Shown here: piece by piece, positions 15,526 to 25,601 of the stretch
Layout of the letters: every line of letters begins with the position of its first letter
How positions within the stretch are numbered: the stretch's first letter is position 1
Assembly: GCA_046347475.1 (NCBI GenBank)
Contig: JAXMGD010000001.1
Coordinates: forward strand, 806,001-870,000
Direction: 5' to 3'
Source: CAMCXE01 sp046347475
GTDB lineage: Bacteria; Pseudomonadota; Gammaproteobacteria; Pseudomonadales; Cellvibrionaceae
Length of the DNA: 64,000 nucleotides
Program-made: the position numbers and the translations under genes
The notes under the pieces: generated by a model
Seen by the model: the letters and a program-made list of their open reading frames with translations, nothing else
The model's database searches: none
Told to the model about the DNA's origin: nothing

Positions 15526-16992
15526 TTATTGCATGCCGGTGGATTTGGCCATTTGCACTAATTGCATAAGTGTTTCCGGGTAGACACCTATATATACAAT
15601 TAATAGGGCAGAGCAGAGCACCATTAACCCGCTGGTATGTTGGTTCCAGCCCGGCTGGGCTTCGAATTTGTGCATGCCGGGTTTGGTGAGGAATAAATTA
15701 ATCATGCAGCGCAGGTAGAAATAAATACCTATAGCCGAGCCTGCCACTACAGCCGCTAATAAAATGTAACCCCAAATACCGCCGGTGATACTGGCTGTAA
15801 TGACGTAGAACTTACCGATAAAACCCGCAGTTATGGGTACGCCACCTAAGGATAAAAGAGCGATGGTCATGATGGCAGCGAGGTAGGGGCGGCGCCAGAA
15901 GAGGCCGCGTAAATCCGCTAGGTGATCAGCATCGCGGTCTTGGCCGGATTTGGACATTAGTGTTACTACACCAAATGCCGCCAGTGCGGTTACCACATAA
16001 ATCGCTAAATAGGCTGCGAACCCTTCCAAACCTAATTTAACGCCACCGGTTAATACCAGCACTAATAAATAGCCAAAGTGTGCGATGGAGGAGTAGCCGA
16101 GGATGCGTTTGATGTTGTTTTGGCGCAGGGCCAGTAGGTTGCCGACCAGAATAGAAACCACGGCGATTATGGCCAGTAAAACGAAAATACTGGGGATGCG
16201 CAGGCCATTGATGGCTTCGATCAGTAAGAAGCGCACGACTACCGCAAACACGGCTACTTTGGCGGTGGTCGCGAGAAATGCGCCGACGGGAGCCGGGGCG
16301 CCTTCATATACATCAGGGGTCCAGACGTGGAAGGGGGCTAAAGAAAGTTTAAAGCCTAGGCCTATGACGATCATGCCTATGGCGACCAGCACTATGGGGT
16401 GAGCATCGGCCGTCAGCTTGGGGCCTATGTCGGCAAAGGCAAGGCTGCCAAACTGGGCGTAGAGCAGTGCGATGCCAAACAGCATGATGGCGGAAGCCGT
16501 GGCTGATAAAACCAAGTATTTTATGGCCGCTTCCAATGAGCGGGGGCGGTGGAAGGAGTAGGCCACTAAGCCGTATAAAGAGACGCTGAGCAACTCTAAG
16601 CCTATAAACAGCGCTGCGAAGTGGTGGGCACAGGCTAAGACTATGGCGCCTGCGGTGGCCACGATCATGAGCAGGTAAATTTCTTCGCGGTTGTACTTGA
16701 AGCTGTCGATATAGGTGTTGATTAGGGTTGCACTGCCCAGGCCTGAGACCAGAATAAGTGCGGTAAAAAATAACGCGTACCCATCGACAATAAATAGGGG
16801 CGTAACGGTGATGGGTATAACTTTGGCGGCCCAGTAGGTGGCGGCTAGGGCGAGGTTAAGACCACCTAAGCAGACGAGGGTGTTAAAGGTGTGGTGGCGC
16901 TTGGCGGCGATGGCCAGCATTACCACCACGCAGGTTAAGCAGGTAATGATCAGCGGCAATAAGGCCTGCAGGTGTTGAGCAGTGAATGTCAT
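15526..16992 (-). CDS. nuoN: NADH-quinone oxidoreductase subunit N
   Basis: 488 residues, counted from the ATG at 16992. A GAGG that overlaps the nuoM stop is placed five bases before this ATG; an upstream in-frame TTG at 17010 has no such site. NuoN is one of three antiporter-like subunits of the complex I membrane arm, with about 14 membrane helices. It carries the conserved Glu in the early helix (FIGLELLSVSLYGLVAY) and the central lysines (LGFKLSLAPFHVWTPDVYEGAP). It pumps protons during NADH oxidation. It is the last gene of the operon. Confidence 0.96.
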   Translation of the reverse strand: MTFTAQHLQALLPLIITCLTCVVVMLAIAAKRHHTFNTLVCLGGLNLALAATYWAAKVIPITVTPLFIVDGYALFFTALILVSGLGSATLINTYIDSFKYNREEIYLLMIVATAGAIVLACAHHFAALFIGLELLSVSLYGLVAYSFHRPRSLEAAIKYLVLSATASAIMLFGIALLYAQFGSLAFADIGPKLTADAHPIVLVAIGMIVIGLGFKLSLAPFHVWTPDVYEGAPAPVGAFLATTAKVAVFAVVVRFLLIEAINGLRIPSIFVLLAIIAVVSILVGNLLALRQNNIKRILGYSSIAHFGYLLVLVLTGGVKLGLEGFAAYLAIYVVTALAAFGVVTLMSKSGQDRDADHLADLRGLFWRRPYLAAIMTIALLSLGGVPITAGFIGKFYVITASITGGIWGYILLAAVVAGSAIGIYFYLRCMINLFLTKPGMHKFEAQPGWNQHTSGLMVLCSALLIVYIGVYPETLMQLVQMAKSTGMQ

Positions 16993-16999
16993 GGCGACC

Positions 17000-18526
17000 T
17001 CAAGGAGCAAGTGTTAAGGGCAGTGCGCTTTTCACTGCGGATGAAACACCGTGCATAACGGCGGAGGAGGTGTCGAGGACAGGCTGGGGGTATAGACCCA
17101 GGCCAAGTAACAGTGCCATCAGGCACAGCATCATGCTCAGTTCTCGAAAGCTTAAGTCGCGCACGGGGGTATCGCTTTGGGGGGCGCCGTGGATGGAGCG
17201 CTGTACCATCATGAGGGTATATACCGCGCCCAGCACCAGGCCGGAGGCAGCGAACATGGTCACAAGCGTATTAACCTTAAAGGCACCTAGGAGAATTAAG
17301 AACTCACCGACAAAGTTGCCAAGACCGGGCAGGCCTACGCTGGCTGCAGCGAAGAACATAGCGATGGGCGGCAGGGCGCGCATACGGGCATAAAGGCCGC
17401 CCATATCATTGAGATTGCGCGTGTGCAGGCGCTCATAGAACTGGCCGGACATAATAAACAGGCCCGCCGCCGATAGACCGTGGGCGAGCATTTGCACGAT
17501 TACACCCTGCAGAGCCAGGGCGTTAAACGAGTAGATACCGATCAGCACAAACCCCATGTGGGAGATGGACGAGTAGGCGATTAAACGCTTGATGTCGTCT
17601 TGGCGCAGGGCCACAAACGCGCCGTAGATGATACCGGCCACGCCAAGCCACATGGCAAGGGGGGCAATTTCCGCACTGGCATTAGGGAAGAACGGAATGG
17701 CAAAACGCATCATGCCGTAGGCGGCGGTTTTTAATAGTATGCCCGCTAAATCCACTGAACCGGCGGTGGGGGCTTGGGAGTGGGTATCGGGCAGCCAACC
17801 GTGAAAGGGCACTACCGGGAACTTCACGGCGAAGGCGATGAAAAAGCCCAGCATCAAGGTCCATTCAAGGCTTGCGGAGAGTTCGGTTTTAAGGAGCGCG
17901 TGGTAGTCGAAGCTGACAATGCCTGTTTGGCTGTAGTGGGCGAACACTAAGCCCACTATGGCCAGCAGCATCAACAAACCTGAGGCCTGGGTGTAAATGA
18001 AAAATTTGGTGGCGGCTTGGACGCGGCCTAAACCGCCTGGCACGTTATGTCCCCAGAGGCCCACCAGGAAGTACATGGGCACCAGCATCATTTCCCAGAA
18101 GAAGAAAAACAGGAAGAGGTCGATGGCGAGGAAAACACCCACCACTGCGCCGATGATCCACATGAGGTTAAGGTGGAAAAAACCGACGAATTTGGTGATT
18201 TCCGTCCAAGAACACAGTACCGCGAGCATGCCCAAGAAACCCGTAAGCATGATCATCAGCAGCGATAAACCGTCGAGGGCCAGGTGCCAGCTAATGCCGA
18301 AATGGGGAATCCACTGGGCCTGATATTCAAGCACCCATTTGGGTTCGCCATTGATGAGGCCAGCTAGGCTGAAGTCGTGGCTGAGCCAGATGGTGAGGCT
18401 GGTGCCAAACAGTGCCAGCATGGTGGCCAGCGCAATCCAGCGCGGCAGAAGCGTCCCAAAACGGTCGGCTTGCCAAGACAAGAAGCCGCCGATAAAGGGG
18501 ATTAAGATGAGCCAGGTGAGGATCAT
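17000..18526 (-). CDS. nuoM: NADH-quinone oxidoreductase subunit M
   Basis: 508 residues, an antiporter-like complex I subunit with about 14 membrane helices. Signatures are FFWEMMLVPMYFLVGLWG with the essential glutamate, KFPVVPFHGWLPDTHSQAPTAGSV with the lysine and the family HGWLPDTH motif, and LIAYSSISHMGFVLIG. It forms part of the proton-pumping arm. It lies between nuoL (18 bases upstream) and nuoN. Nothing unusual is seen. Confidence 0.97.
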   Translation of the reverse strand: MILTWLILIPFIGGFLSWQADRFGTLLPRWIALATMLALFGTSLTIWLSHDFSLAGLINGEPKWVLEYQAQWIPHFGISWHLALDGLSLLMIMLTGFLGMLAVLCSWTEITKFVGFFHLNLMWIIGAVVGVFLAIDLFLFFFFWEMMLVPMYFLVGLWGHNVPGGLGRVQAATKFFIYTQASGLLMLLAIVGLVFAHYSQTGIVSFDYHALLKTELSASLEWTLMLGFFIAFAVKFPVVPFHGWLPDTHSQAPTAGSVDLAGILLKTAAYGMMRFAIPFFPNASAEIAPLAMWLGVAGIIYGAFVALRQDDIKRLIAYSSISHMGFVLIGIYSFNALALQGVIVQMLAHGLSAAGLFIMSGQFYERLHTRNLNDMGGLYARMRALPPIAMFFAAASVGLPGLGNFVGEFLILLGAFKVNTLVTMFAASGLVLGAVYTLMMVQRSIHGAPQSDTPVRDLSFRELSMMLCLMALLLGLGLYPQPVLDTSSAVMHGVSSAVKSALPLTLAP

Positions 18527-18544
18527 TCGACTGGTTCCTAAAAG

Positions 18545-20392
18545 TTATAAAAAGACGAGGGTGGCCATGACGACCACAGCGCCGATGACTATGGTGGTGG
18601 CATACCAGCGCAGCTTGCCGGTTTGCACGGCGCTCAGGCCCAGGTGCGCCGAGCCCACCAGTGCAGGAATAAGCCAGAAGGATTTATCCAGCGGGTCGAT
18701 GCGCAGGGCACGGCTGATGAGGTTATAGGGCTTGACCAAGAAGAGGTCGTAGAGGAAATCGAAGCCCCAGGCGCTGTACCAAAGTTTGCTCAGCAGTTTG
18801 CCAGGCGCAGAGTTGGCCAGGGCGCTCACTAGCTTGCGCTCGCCGATAAATAAGAACCAGGCAATTGCCACACCGGCTAGGGCGATAGCGCCTGAGATCA
18901 TCTCCACCGTGTGCTTGGCGTGCTCGTCACCTTCAGCGCTGGCGGGCAATACACCGGCCAACGGCGGGTGAATCAGGGCGCCTACAAAGGTTGATAAGAC
19001 TAACAAGATGCCCAGCGGCAACCAGTAGTCGGCGCCGTGAATGGCGTGGGCGTGGGTGTTTTCTTTGCCGTGGAAGACGATAAAGATTAATCGGAAGGTG
19101 TAGATAGAGGTGAAAAAGGCACCCACAACACCCGCCCAGAAGAGTTCTTTGTGGTCGGTGGTGAAGGCTTGCCAGAGGATCTCGTCTTTCGAGTAAAAAC
19201 CGGCTGTGACAAACGGCAGGGCCGCTAGGGCTGCGCCGCCCACCAAAAAACAGGCATATACAAAGGGGATCTTCTTACGCAGGCCGCCCATTTTGAAAAT
19301 GTTCTGCTCGTGGTGGCAGGCGAGGATCACCGCGCCGGACGACAAGAAGAGCAGCGCCTTGAAAAAAGCGTGAATCATCAGGTGGAAGATGGCGGGGGCG
19401 TAGGCTTTCACGCCGAGGGCCAGAAACATGTAGCCGATTTGGCTCATGGTGGAATAGGCGAGGATGCGTTTGATGTCGGTTTGCACCAGGGCGGCGAAAC
19501 CGGCTAATACTAGGGTGACAGCACCGACCACACCCACCAGGTACAACACGTCTGGCGTTAATTCAAACAGACCAAAGGTGCGGGCGATTAAATAGACCCC
19601 GGCGGTCACCATGGTGGCGGCGTGAATCAAGGCGGATACCGGCGTGGGGCCTGCCATGGCGTCGGCCAACCAGGTTTGCAGCGGCAGCTGGGCGGATTTA
19701 CCGACGGCGCCACCTAATAACATCAGGGTGGCAAAGGCGAGAGTGGGACTGCCGCTGGCGAAGTGTTTGGGGGCTTCTACTAACAGCGTGGCAATGTGCA
19801 ATGTGCCTAATTCTTTGAATAACACACACAGGCCGATGGCCATAAACGCATCGCCCACGCGGGTAATGATGAAGGCTTTGCGAGCGGCCAGGCCATTAGC
19901 AGGGTCGCGGAAATAAAAGCCGATCAGCAGATAAGAGCACAGGCCCACACCTTCCCAGCCGAAGTACACCGCAACCAGGTTATCGCCCAATACCAGCACA
20001 ATCATGCTGGCGACGAACAGATTCATGTAGGAGAAAAAGCGCGCGTAGCCGTCGGTTTCACCGCGCATATACCAGGAGGCAAACAGGTGAATTAAGAAGC
20101 CGACACCGGTAATAACACCCAGCATGGTCAGGGATAGGCCATCTAGGTGTAGGTTAAATGTAGGCGCAAAGCCATCGATGGACACCCAGGTCCACAGGGG
20201 TTGCACAAACACGCCCTTCTCGGGTGTGTGGGTGAGAAAATCGTAACCGGCAATAGCGGCCACCAGGGCCGACAGACCCAGCGCGCCGACGCCTATAACG
20301 GCGGCGGCATTTTCGCTCCAGCGGTCGCGGCCAAAGGCCAGCAGCAAAAACCCGATTAAAGGGAAAACTATAGTGAGGTATAGATGGTTCAT
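18545..20392 (-). CDS. nuoL: NADH-quinone oxidoreductase subunit L
   Basis: 615 residues, the largest antiporter-like subunit of complex I. In addition to the 14-helix core (GWEGVGLCSYLLIGFYF with the key glutamate, KSAQLPLQTWLADAMAGPTP, LAYSTMSQIGYMFLALG) it has the C-terminal extension that forms the lateral helix along the membrane arm. Length is as in E. coli (613). Its start overlaps the nuoK stop by four bases (ATGA), indicating coupled translation. Confidence 0.97.
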   Translation of the reverse strand: MNHLYLTIVFPLIGFLLLAFGRDRWSENAAAVIGVGALGLSALVAAIAGYDFLTHTPEKGVFVQPLWTWVSIDGFAPTFNLHLDGLSLTMLGVITGVGFLIHLFASWYMRGETDGYARFFSYMNLFVASMIVLVLGDNLVAVYFGWEGVGLCSYLLIGFYFRDPANGLAARKAFIITRVGDAFMAIGLCVLFKELGTLHIATLLVEAPKHFASGSPTLAFATLMLLGGAVGKSAQLPLQTWLADAMAGPTPVSALIHAATMVTAGVYLIARTFGLFELTPDVLYLVGVVGAVTLVLAGFAALVQTDIKRILAYSTMSQIGYMFLALGVKAYAPAIFHLMIHAFFKALLFLSSGAVILACHHEQNIFKMGGLRKKIPFVYACFLVGGAALAALPFVTAGFYSKDEILWQAFTTDHKELFWAGVVGAFFTSIYTFRLIFIVFHGKENTHAHAIHGADYWLPLGILLVLSTFVGALIHPPLAGVLPASAEGDEHAKHTVEMISGAIALAGVAIAWFLFIGERKLVSALANSAPGKLLSKLWYSAWGFDFLYDLFLVKPYNLISRALRIDPLDKSFWLIPALVGSAHLGLSAVQTGKLRWYATTIVIGAVVVMATLVFL

Positions 20393-20700
20393 CCGCGCAT
20401 CTCGCTGGCTGCATCAACGTCCAGAGACTGGTAACGGCGATAGAGTTGAAGGACTAAGGCCAGGCCAATGGAGGCCTCGGCGGCGGCTAGGGTAAGCACC
20501 AGAATAAACATGACCTGGCCGTCCGGCTGTTGCCAGCGGCTGCCCGCCAGCACAAAGGCTAAGGCGGTGGCGTTTAGCATGACTTCGATGCTCATTAACA
20601 TAAACAGGATATTGCGGCGCACCAGAACACCCGCCAGCCCGAGGCTAAAGAGGATGCCGGCAACCACAAGGCCGTGTTCCATGGGAAGGGTTTGCAACAT
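20389..20700 (-). CDS. nuoK: NADH-quinone oxidoreductase subunit K
   Basis: 103 residues with three membrane helices. Helices two and three carry the two conserved glutamates of the quinone-to-pump coupling path (MLMSIEVMLNATALAF and LAAAEASIGLALVLQ). It corresponds to mitochondrial ND4L. It lies three bases after nuoJ and overlaps nuoL by four bases. Confidence 0.97.
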   Translation of the reverse strand: MLQTLPMEHGLVVAGILFSLGLAGVLVRRNILFMLMSIEVMLNATALAFVLAGSRWQQPDGQVMFILVLTLAAAEASIGLALVLQLYRRYQSLDVDAASEMRG

Positions 20701-20703
20701 GGT

Positions 20704-21207
20704 TTATTCCTTCTCGGTGTCACGGCCAAGGTGCCAAGCGGTCACCATGGCGGAGAGTAACAACATGGAGGCAAGCTCCACAGCCAATACATAGGGGCCA
20801 AACAGGCTGATGCCGACGGCTTTGGGACTAATTACGGTGGTATCGAGGGGGTGGTCGGTTTCCAGACCGATACTGCGGCACAGCTCAACTAACAGCACCA
20901 AACACAGCAGAGTAGGGCCGATCCAGGTTTTGGGCGTCAACCAGGCTTTCTCCTGGGCGACCACCACCGAACCTAGGTTCAGCATCATGACCACAAACAC
21001 AAACAACACCATGATGGCGCCTGCGTAGACGATCATCTCCAGGGCCGCCGCGAAGGGGGCGCCCAGAGCAAAGAAAATCATCGCCACCGCCAGCAGGGAT
21101 ACCACTAGATAAAGCAGGGCATGGACTGGGTTGGTGGTGGTTATCACACGCACCGAGGCGATAATCGCGACGGCCGAGGCAAGGTAAAAGGCAAGGGCAG
21201 TTCCCAC
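20704..21207 (-). CDS. nuoJ: NADH-quinone oxidoreductase subunit J
   Basis: 167 residues with five membrane helices, the equivalent of mitochondrial ND6. Conserved helix three is visible as LEMIVYAGAIMVLFVFVVMML. The glycine/tyrosine segment VYAGAIMVLFVFV holds the pi-bulge that rotates during turnover. It is placed between nuoI and nuoK as in other nuo operons. Confidence 0.95.
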   Translation of the reverse strand: MGTALAFYLASAVAIIASVRVITTTNPVHALLYLVVSLLAVAMIFFALGAPFAAALEMIVYAGAIMVLFVFVVMMLNLGSVVVAQEKAWLTPKTWIGPTLLCLVLLVELCRSIGLETDHPLDTTVISPKAVGISLFGPYVLAVELASMLLLSAMVTAWHLGRDTEKE

Positions 21208-21232
21208 GGTAAATTCCTGAGCTGGCGAGTGT

Positions 21233-21769
21233 TTAAGGCAACAGACTTTTCACGTTCACAGGTTCCGCCTCGTTTTGCGCGGCGCCCTTGGGCTTGCCTG
21301 CGATGGCGAGGCCCGAAACGCGATAGAAGTTGTAGTCGTGGTATTTTCCGGTGCCCGAGATCAACAGGTGTTCTTTCTCGTACACCAGATCCTGGCGTTT
21401 AAATTCCGCCATTTCAAAATCCGGGGTGAGCTGGATGGCGGTGGTGGGGCAGGCCTCTTCGCACATGCCGCAGAAAATACAGCGGGAAAAGTTGATGCGG
21501 AAAAATTCCGGGTACCAACGGCCATCGTCGCGCTCGGCTTTTTGCAGCGAGATACAGCCCACTGGGCAAGCCACCGCGCAGAGGTTACAAGCCACACAGC
21601 GCTCTTCACCGTCCGGGTCGCGGGTGAGCACTATGCGGCCGCGGTAGCGTGGCGGCACATTGGGCATCTGCTCGGGGTAACAAATGGTGTCGCGCTTGCG
21701 GAAGGCGTGACAGAACACCATCCACAGGCTGCGCACTTGCGAGAAAACATCTTTTAAAAACTGCAACAT
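21233..21769 (-). CDS. nuoI: NADH-quinone oxidoreductase subunit I
   Basis: 178 residues. It has an N-terminal amphipathic segment and two 4Fe-4S ferredoxin motifs: CVACNLCAVACPVGCI and CIFCGMCEEACPTTAI. These bind clusters N6a and N6b, which pass electrons from NuoG to NuoB. It is a peripheral subunit at the membrane interface. The acidic/basic tail is ordinary for the family. Confidence 0.97.
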   Translation of the reverse strand: MLQFLKDVFSQVRSLWMVFCHAFRKRDTICYPEQMPNVPPRYRGRIVLTRDPDGEERCVACNLCAVACPVGCISLQKAERDDGRWYPEFFRINFSRCIFCGMCEEACPTTAIQLTPDFEMAEFKRQDLVYEKEHLLISGTGKYHDYNFYRVSGLAIAGKPKGAAQNEAEPVNVKSLLP

Positions 21770-21787
21770 AGGGTTAAGTTCCGGCCA

Positions 21788-22792
21788 TTAGGTGGGGGAG
21801 TGGAGCAGGAGCACCACCGCAGCGGTCGCCACCAGGTTTACCAAGGTAATAGGCAGGCAGATGCGCCAGCCGAAATCCATAATTTGGTCGTAGCGGGGGC
21901 GCGGCAGGGCCGCACGGATCAGGATAAACAGCATGATAAAAAAGGCTGTTTTAGCTGCGAACCAGAAGAACGGCGGAATCCAATCAAAGCCGGACCACTC
22001 AAAGGGCGGCAGCCAACCGCCAAAGAACAATACTGAGGCCAGAGCAGATACCAGCACCACGCCCACATACTCACCGACGAAAAACATACCCCACTTAAGG
22101 CCTGAGTATTCGGTGTGAAAGCCTGCAGCCAGTTCTTGCTCGGCTTCCGGTAGGTCAAAGGGTGAGCGGTGGGCAACGGCGACCCCTGCGATGGCAAAGG
22201 TAAAAAAGCCTAAAAACTGTGGGAACACAAACCAGCAGTTCTTCTGGGCATTGACTATATCGGTGAGGTTGAACGAGCCGGTGATGACCACGATCCCCAT
22301 CAGAGATAGGCCCATAAACACTTCATAACTGACTGTTTGGGCAGTGGAGCGGATACCACCTAAGAGCGCGTATTTGTTGTTGGAAGACCAACCGGCAAAC
22401 ATCACCGCGTACACCGCAAGGCCCGCCATAGCGAAGAAAAACAACAGGCCGATGTTTAAGTCGGCAGCCACCCAGCCGGGCACTATGGGGATCACAATAA
22501 ATGCCAGCAGCAAGCCGCTCATGGCGATGGCGGGAGCCAGCCAGAAGGTGAGTTTGTCTACGAACGGCGGCGTCCAGTCTTCTTTGAAGAACATCTTCAC
22601 CATGTCGGCGGGCAACTGCAGTAAGCCGAAGGGGCCTGCGCGGTTGGGGCCGTAGCGGTCCTGCCACAGCGCCAATAAGCGGCGCTCTACAAAGCTTAAA
22701 AAGGCTGCGCAAATGACCACGCCGAATAAAATGATGAAGGCTTTAACGACGGCGAACAGCGCGTCTAGGCCAAAGTAACTCGTCTCTTCCAC
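21788..22792 (-). CDS. nuoH: NADH-quinone oxidoreductase subunit H
   Basis: 334 residues with about eight membrane helices, the equivalent of ND1. NuoH forms most of the quinone chamber. Family motifs are LLALWQDRYGPNRAGPFGLL in the first cytoplasmic loop, SPFDLPEAEQELAAGFHTEY with the acidic quinone-site residues, and LPRPRYDQIMDFGWR near the C-terminus. The gene is directly contiguous with nuoG (no gap). Confidence 0.97.
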   Translation of the reverse strand: MEETSYFGLDALFAVVKAFIILFGVVICAAFLSFVERRLLALWQDRYGPNRAGPFGLLQLPADMVKMFFKEDWTPPFVDKLTFWLAPAIAMSGLLLAFIVIPIVPGWVAADLNIGLLFFFAMAGLAVYAVMFAGWSSNNKYALLGGIRSTAQTVSYEVFMGLSLMGIVVITGSFNLTDIVNAQKNCWFVFPQFLGFFTFAIAGVAVAHRSPFDLPEAEQELAAGFHTEYSGLKWGMFFVGEYVGVVLVSALASVLFFGGWLPPFEWSGFDWIPPFFWFAAKTAFFIMLFILIRAALPRPRYDQIMDFGWRICLPITLVNLVATAAVVLLLHSPT

Positions 22793-25498
22793 TTAGGCCC
22801 CCTTTAATTCAACGCTAATGCCAAAGCCCACAGGGGGAACGCTGGCGAGAACTGGCAAACCGACCACACCTTCAGCTTGATCTGGGCAGATATGCAGGGG
22901 CGCTTGTATGGCGGGGCCTGCGCCGAGCAGATTGACCTGCTGGCCTTGTGATAAACCCAGGCGATTAGCGTCGGCTTGGCTGATGCGCACATAAGGCGTC
23001 GCTAGGCGCTCTCGGACTTTTTCTGAACGGCTGGACTGTTCATCGCTGCCGTACAAATGGTACAGCGGCGCAAGCCTTAAGCCCGCTGGCGCTTGGCTGG
23101 GCGCTGGGTAATAGGCAGCGGCAGTGGCACCCTCAAATAGGCGCACACCGGAATCACCGGCGCGCAGCTGGCCGCCGATTTCCGCTTGGAATTTGTTCCA
23201 GGCAGAAGGCGAGTTCCAGCCCGGCGCCCAGGCAAAAGGAATGAGGGCGGAGGAGTTGGTTGGCCCCGATACACCTTCCATGGAAAAGGCCATGGCGGTA
23301 TCGGCATCCTGGGGTTGGCGCGGTTCGTGGACGGATACCGCCGCGCGCATGGAGGTGCGGCCTGAGTAGCGGCGCGGTTCGCGAGCCACCTTAGAACCGG
23401 CAATACGCAGGTCAGCCTTGGGCGCCGCTTGGGTAATGGTGCGAAGGCTGGGCACGGCATCGGCCACGGCCTGGGTGGCGTCATCCAAGTGCAGCCAGCT
23501 GACAGCGGATTTGCTATGGGTGCTGTGCAGGGCGTGTAACCAGCGCCAGCCCTCGCGGATAAGAATGCCGTCTTTGTAGTAACTTGGCTCGAAGACTTGG
23601 AAAAAGCGCTGGGCGCGGCCTTCCATATTTACCAGGGTGCCATCGCCTTCGGCAAAGCTTGCGGCGGGCAGCAGTAACTGGGCGGCTTGGGCGGTGGCGC
23701 TGCGCTGATGATCCAGCACTATGACGCGCTTGGCGGCTGCCAGAGCTTGATCGACCAGGGCTTTGGGCGCGCGCAGGTAGAGATCGTTTTCAACCACCAC
23801 CAGGGTATCGGCGGCGCCGGAGGTGATGCGCTCTAGGGCCGCTTCCAGGCTCAGCTCACCGCTGTGGGCGCCTAATAAGGCGCAGCCGAGGCTGTTGGCT
23901 TCGCGCAGGCTCAACGACAAGCTGGGGTTTTTGCCGCGCGCTTTAAGGGCCAGTGCTACATTCACTGCCGCCTGTAATAGGCCTTCATCCAACAGCGCGG
24001 TGCCGCTGACCACTAAGGGTTTTTCGGCTGCCAGCAGCCCGTCGGCTATCTGTTTGGCTAGTTCAAGGCTGTGTGGGCTTAGGCCCGCAACCGCCGGGGC
24101 GGAGGCATCAATGGCATGGGCGACAGCAAAGCCCAATTGGGCCTGTTCGCTGGAGCTGGCGCGGTAGGTAGCGGCCGCTATGTCATCCAAGCGGGTAGCG
24201 CCGATGCTGGTAATAAACACTGGGCTCAGGTCGCGCTGGGCGATGTTCTTCAGCGGTGCGGCGTTCCAGGTGGGCACTTTTTTCTGGGCGGCCAGCTGCA
24301 ACATGCGCGTTTTTGCGGCTTGGCGCAGAGCCAGGGCCACACGCGGTGCGGTTTGGGTAACATCTTCGCCCAGCACCAAAACACCATCGGCGTCTTCGAT
24401 TTCGCGCAGGCTGGGGTTGTGGGCCAGGCCCTGTTGCAGGGTGCGGGCGACGAATTGGTTGAGTGTTAACTCCTGAGCGCCAAGGCCAAAACTCACCTTA
24501 TCTTTGCCGACCAATTGGGCGAGGGCAAAGTTGGTTTCCAAGGAGGCGCGCGGTGAGCCTATGCCCACCACCGCCTTGGCGGCCTGCAGGTATTCAGCTG
24601 CCAGATCCAGGGCGGCATCAATGCCGAAGGCCTGGCTGCTGTCTTTCACTTCAGGTGCCACAGGGCGGTCGGTGCGGTTGACAAAGCCGTAGCCAAAGCG
24701 GCCCCGGTCGCACAAAAAGTAGTGGTTAACCGAACCGTTGTAGCGGTTCTCCACCCGGCGGATCTCGCCGTAGCGCTCGCCTGGACTGGTGTTGCAGCCC
24801 ACCGAGCAGAGCTGGCATACGCTGGGGGCAAATTGCATATCCCATTTGCGGGTGTAGTGATCGGCGTGGGTTTTATCGGTAAACACACCGGTGGGGCAAA
24901 CTTCAGTGAGGTTGCCGGAGAATTCACTCTCCAGGTCGCCATCGGCCACGCGGCCAAAGTAGACGTTATCGTGGGCGCCGAACACACCCAGGTCTTTGCC
25001 GCCCGCGTAGTCGTTGTAGTAGCGCACGCAGCGGTAACAGGCGATGCAGCGGTTCATCTCATGGTTAACAAACGGCCCCAAGTCCTGGTTGATGTGGGTG
25101 CGTTTGCTGAAGCGGTAGCGGCGGCTGTTGTGGCCGGTCATCACCGTCATATCCTGTAGGTGGCAGTGGCCGCCCTCAGCGCAGACCGGGCAGTCGTGGG
25201 GGTGGTTGGTCATCAACCATTCCACCACACTTTTGCGAAAGCTCTTAGCTTCGGCTTCGTCGATAGCGATAAAGGTTTTATCTGCGGCGGGGGTCATACA
25301 GGACATAACCAGACGACCGCGCGTGTCGTTTTCGTCGTTGTACTGTTTCACCGCGCACTGGCGGCAGGCACCCACGGAGCCAAGTGCCGGGTGCCAGCAG
25401 AAGTAGGGAATATCAAGGCCGAGGTTTAAGCAGGCTTCCAAAAGATTTTGGCTGCCGTCTACCTCGTACTGTTTGCCGTCTACATGAATGGTAGCCAT
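22793..25498 (-). CDS. nuoG: NADH-quinone oxidoreductase subunit G
   Basis: 901 residues, close to E. coli NuoG (908). The N-terminal ~240 residues hold the cluster ligands. YFCWHPALGSVGACRQCAV and CMTPA bind the 2Fe-2S cluster. HPHDCPVCAEGGHC is the His-ligated 4Fe-4S site. CIACYRCVRYYND and CPTG bind another cluster. CQLCSVGCNTSPGERYG is the extra N7-type site found in a subset of bacteria. The rest is a molybdopterin-oxidoreductase-like domain with no visible cofactor role. It carries electrons from NuoF toward NuoI. A 103-base gap separates it from nuoF. Confidence 0.97.
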   Translation of the reverse strand: MATIHVDGKQYEVDGSQNLLEACLNLGLDIPYFCWHPALGSVGACRQCAVKQYNDENDTRGRLVMSCMTPAADKTFIAIDEAEAKSFRKSVVEWLMTNHPHDCPVCAEGGHCHLQDMTVMTGHNSRRYRFSKRTHINQDLGPFVNHEMNRCIACYRCVRYYNDYAGGKDLGVFGAHDNVYFGRVADGDLESEFSGNLTEVCPTGVFTDKTHADHYTRKWDMQFAPSVCQLCSVGCNTSPGERYGEIRRVENRYNGSVNHYFLCDRGRFGYGFVNRTDRPVAPEVKDSSQAFGIDAALDLAAEYLQAAKAVVGIGSPRASLETNFALAQLVGKDKVSFGLGAQELTLNQFVARTLQQGLAHNPSLREIEDADGVLVLGEDVTQTAPRVALALRQAAKTRMLQLAAQKKVPTWNAAPLKNIAQRDLSPVFITSIGATRLDDIAAATYRASSSEQAQLGFAVAHAIDASAPAVAGLSPHSLELAKQIADGLLAAEKPLVVSGTALLDEGLLQAAVNVALALKARGKNPSLSLSLREANSLGCALLGAHSGELSLEAALERITSGAADTLVVVENDLYLRAPKALVDQALAAAKRVIVLDHQRSATAQAAQLLLPAASFAEGDGTLVNMEGRAQRFFQVFEPSYYKDGILIREGWRWLHALHSTHSKSAVSWLHLDDATQAVADAVPSLRTITQAAPKADLRIAGSKVAREPRRYSGRTSMRAAVSVHEPRQPQDADTAMAFSMEGVSGPTNSSALIPFAWAPGWNSPSAWNKFQAEIGGQLRAGDSGVRLFEGATAAAYYPAPSQAPAGLRLAPLYHLYGSDEQSSRSEKVRERLATPYVRISQADANRLGLSQGQQVNLLGAGPAIQAPLHICPDQAEGVVGLPVLASVPPVGFGISVELKGA

Positions 25499-25601
25499 TC
25501 TTGCGTTTTCACCTATGTTGTACCGGCGCGCCGGTTTGAACTTTTAAATTCTGTGCGAACCGGCTGTGCCGGTTGATGCGGTGCGTTCAAGTGCCCAGGG
25601 C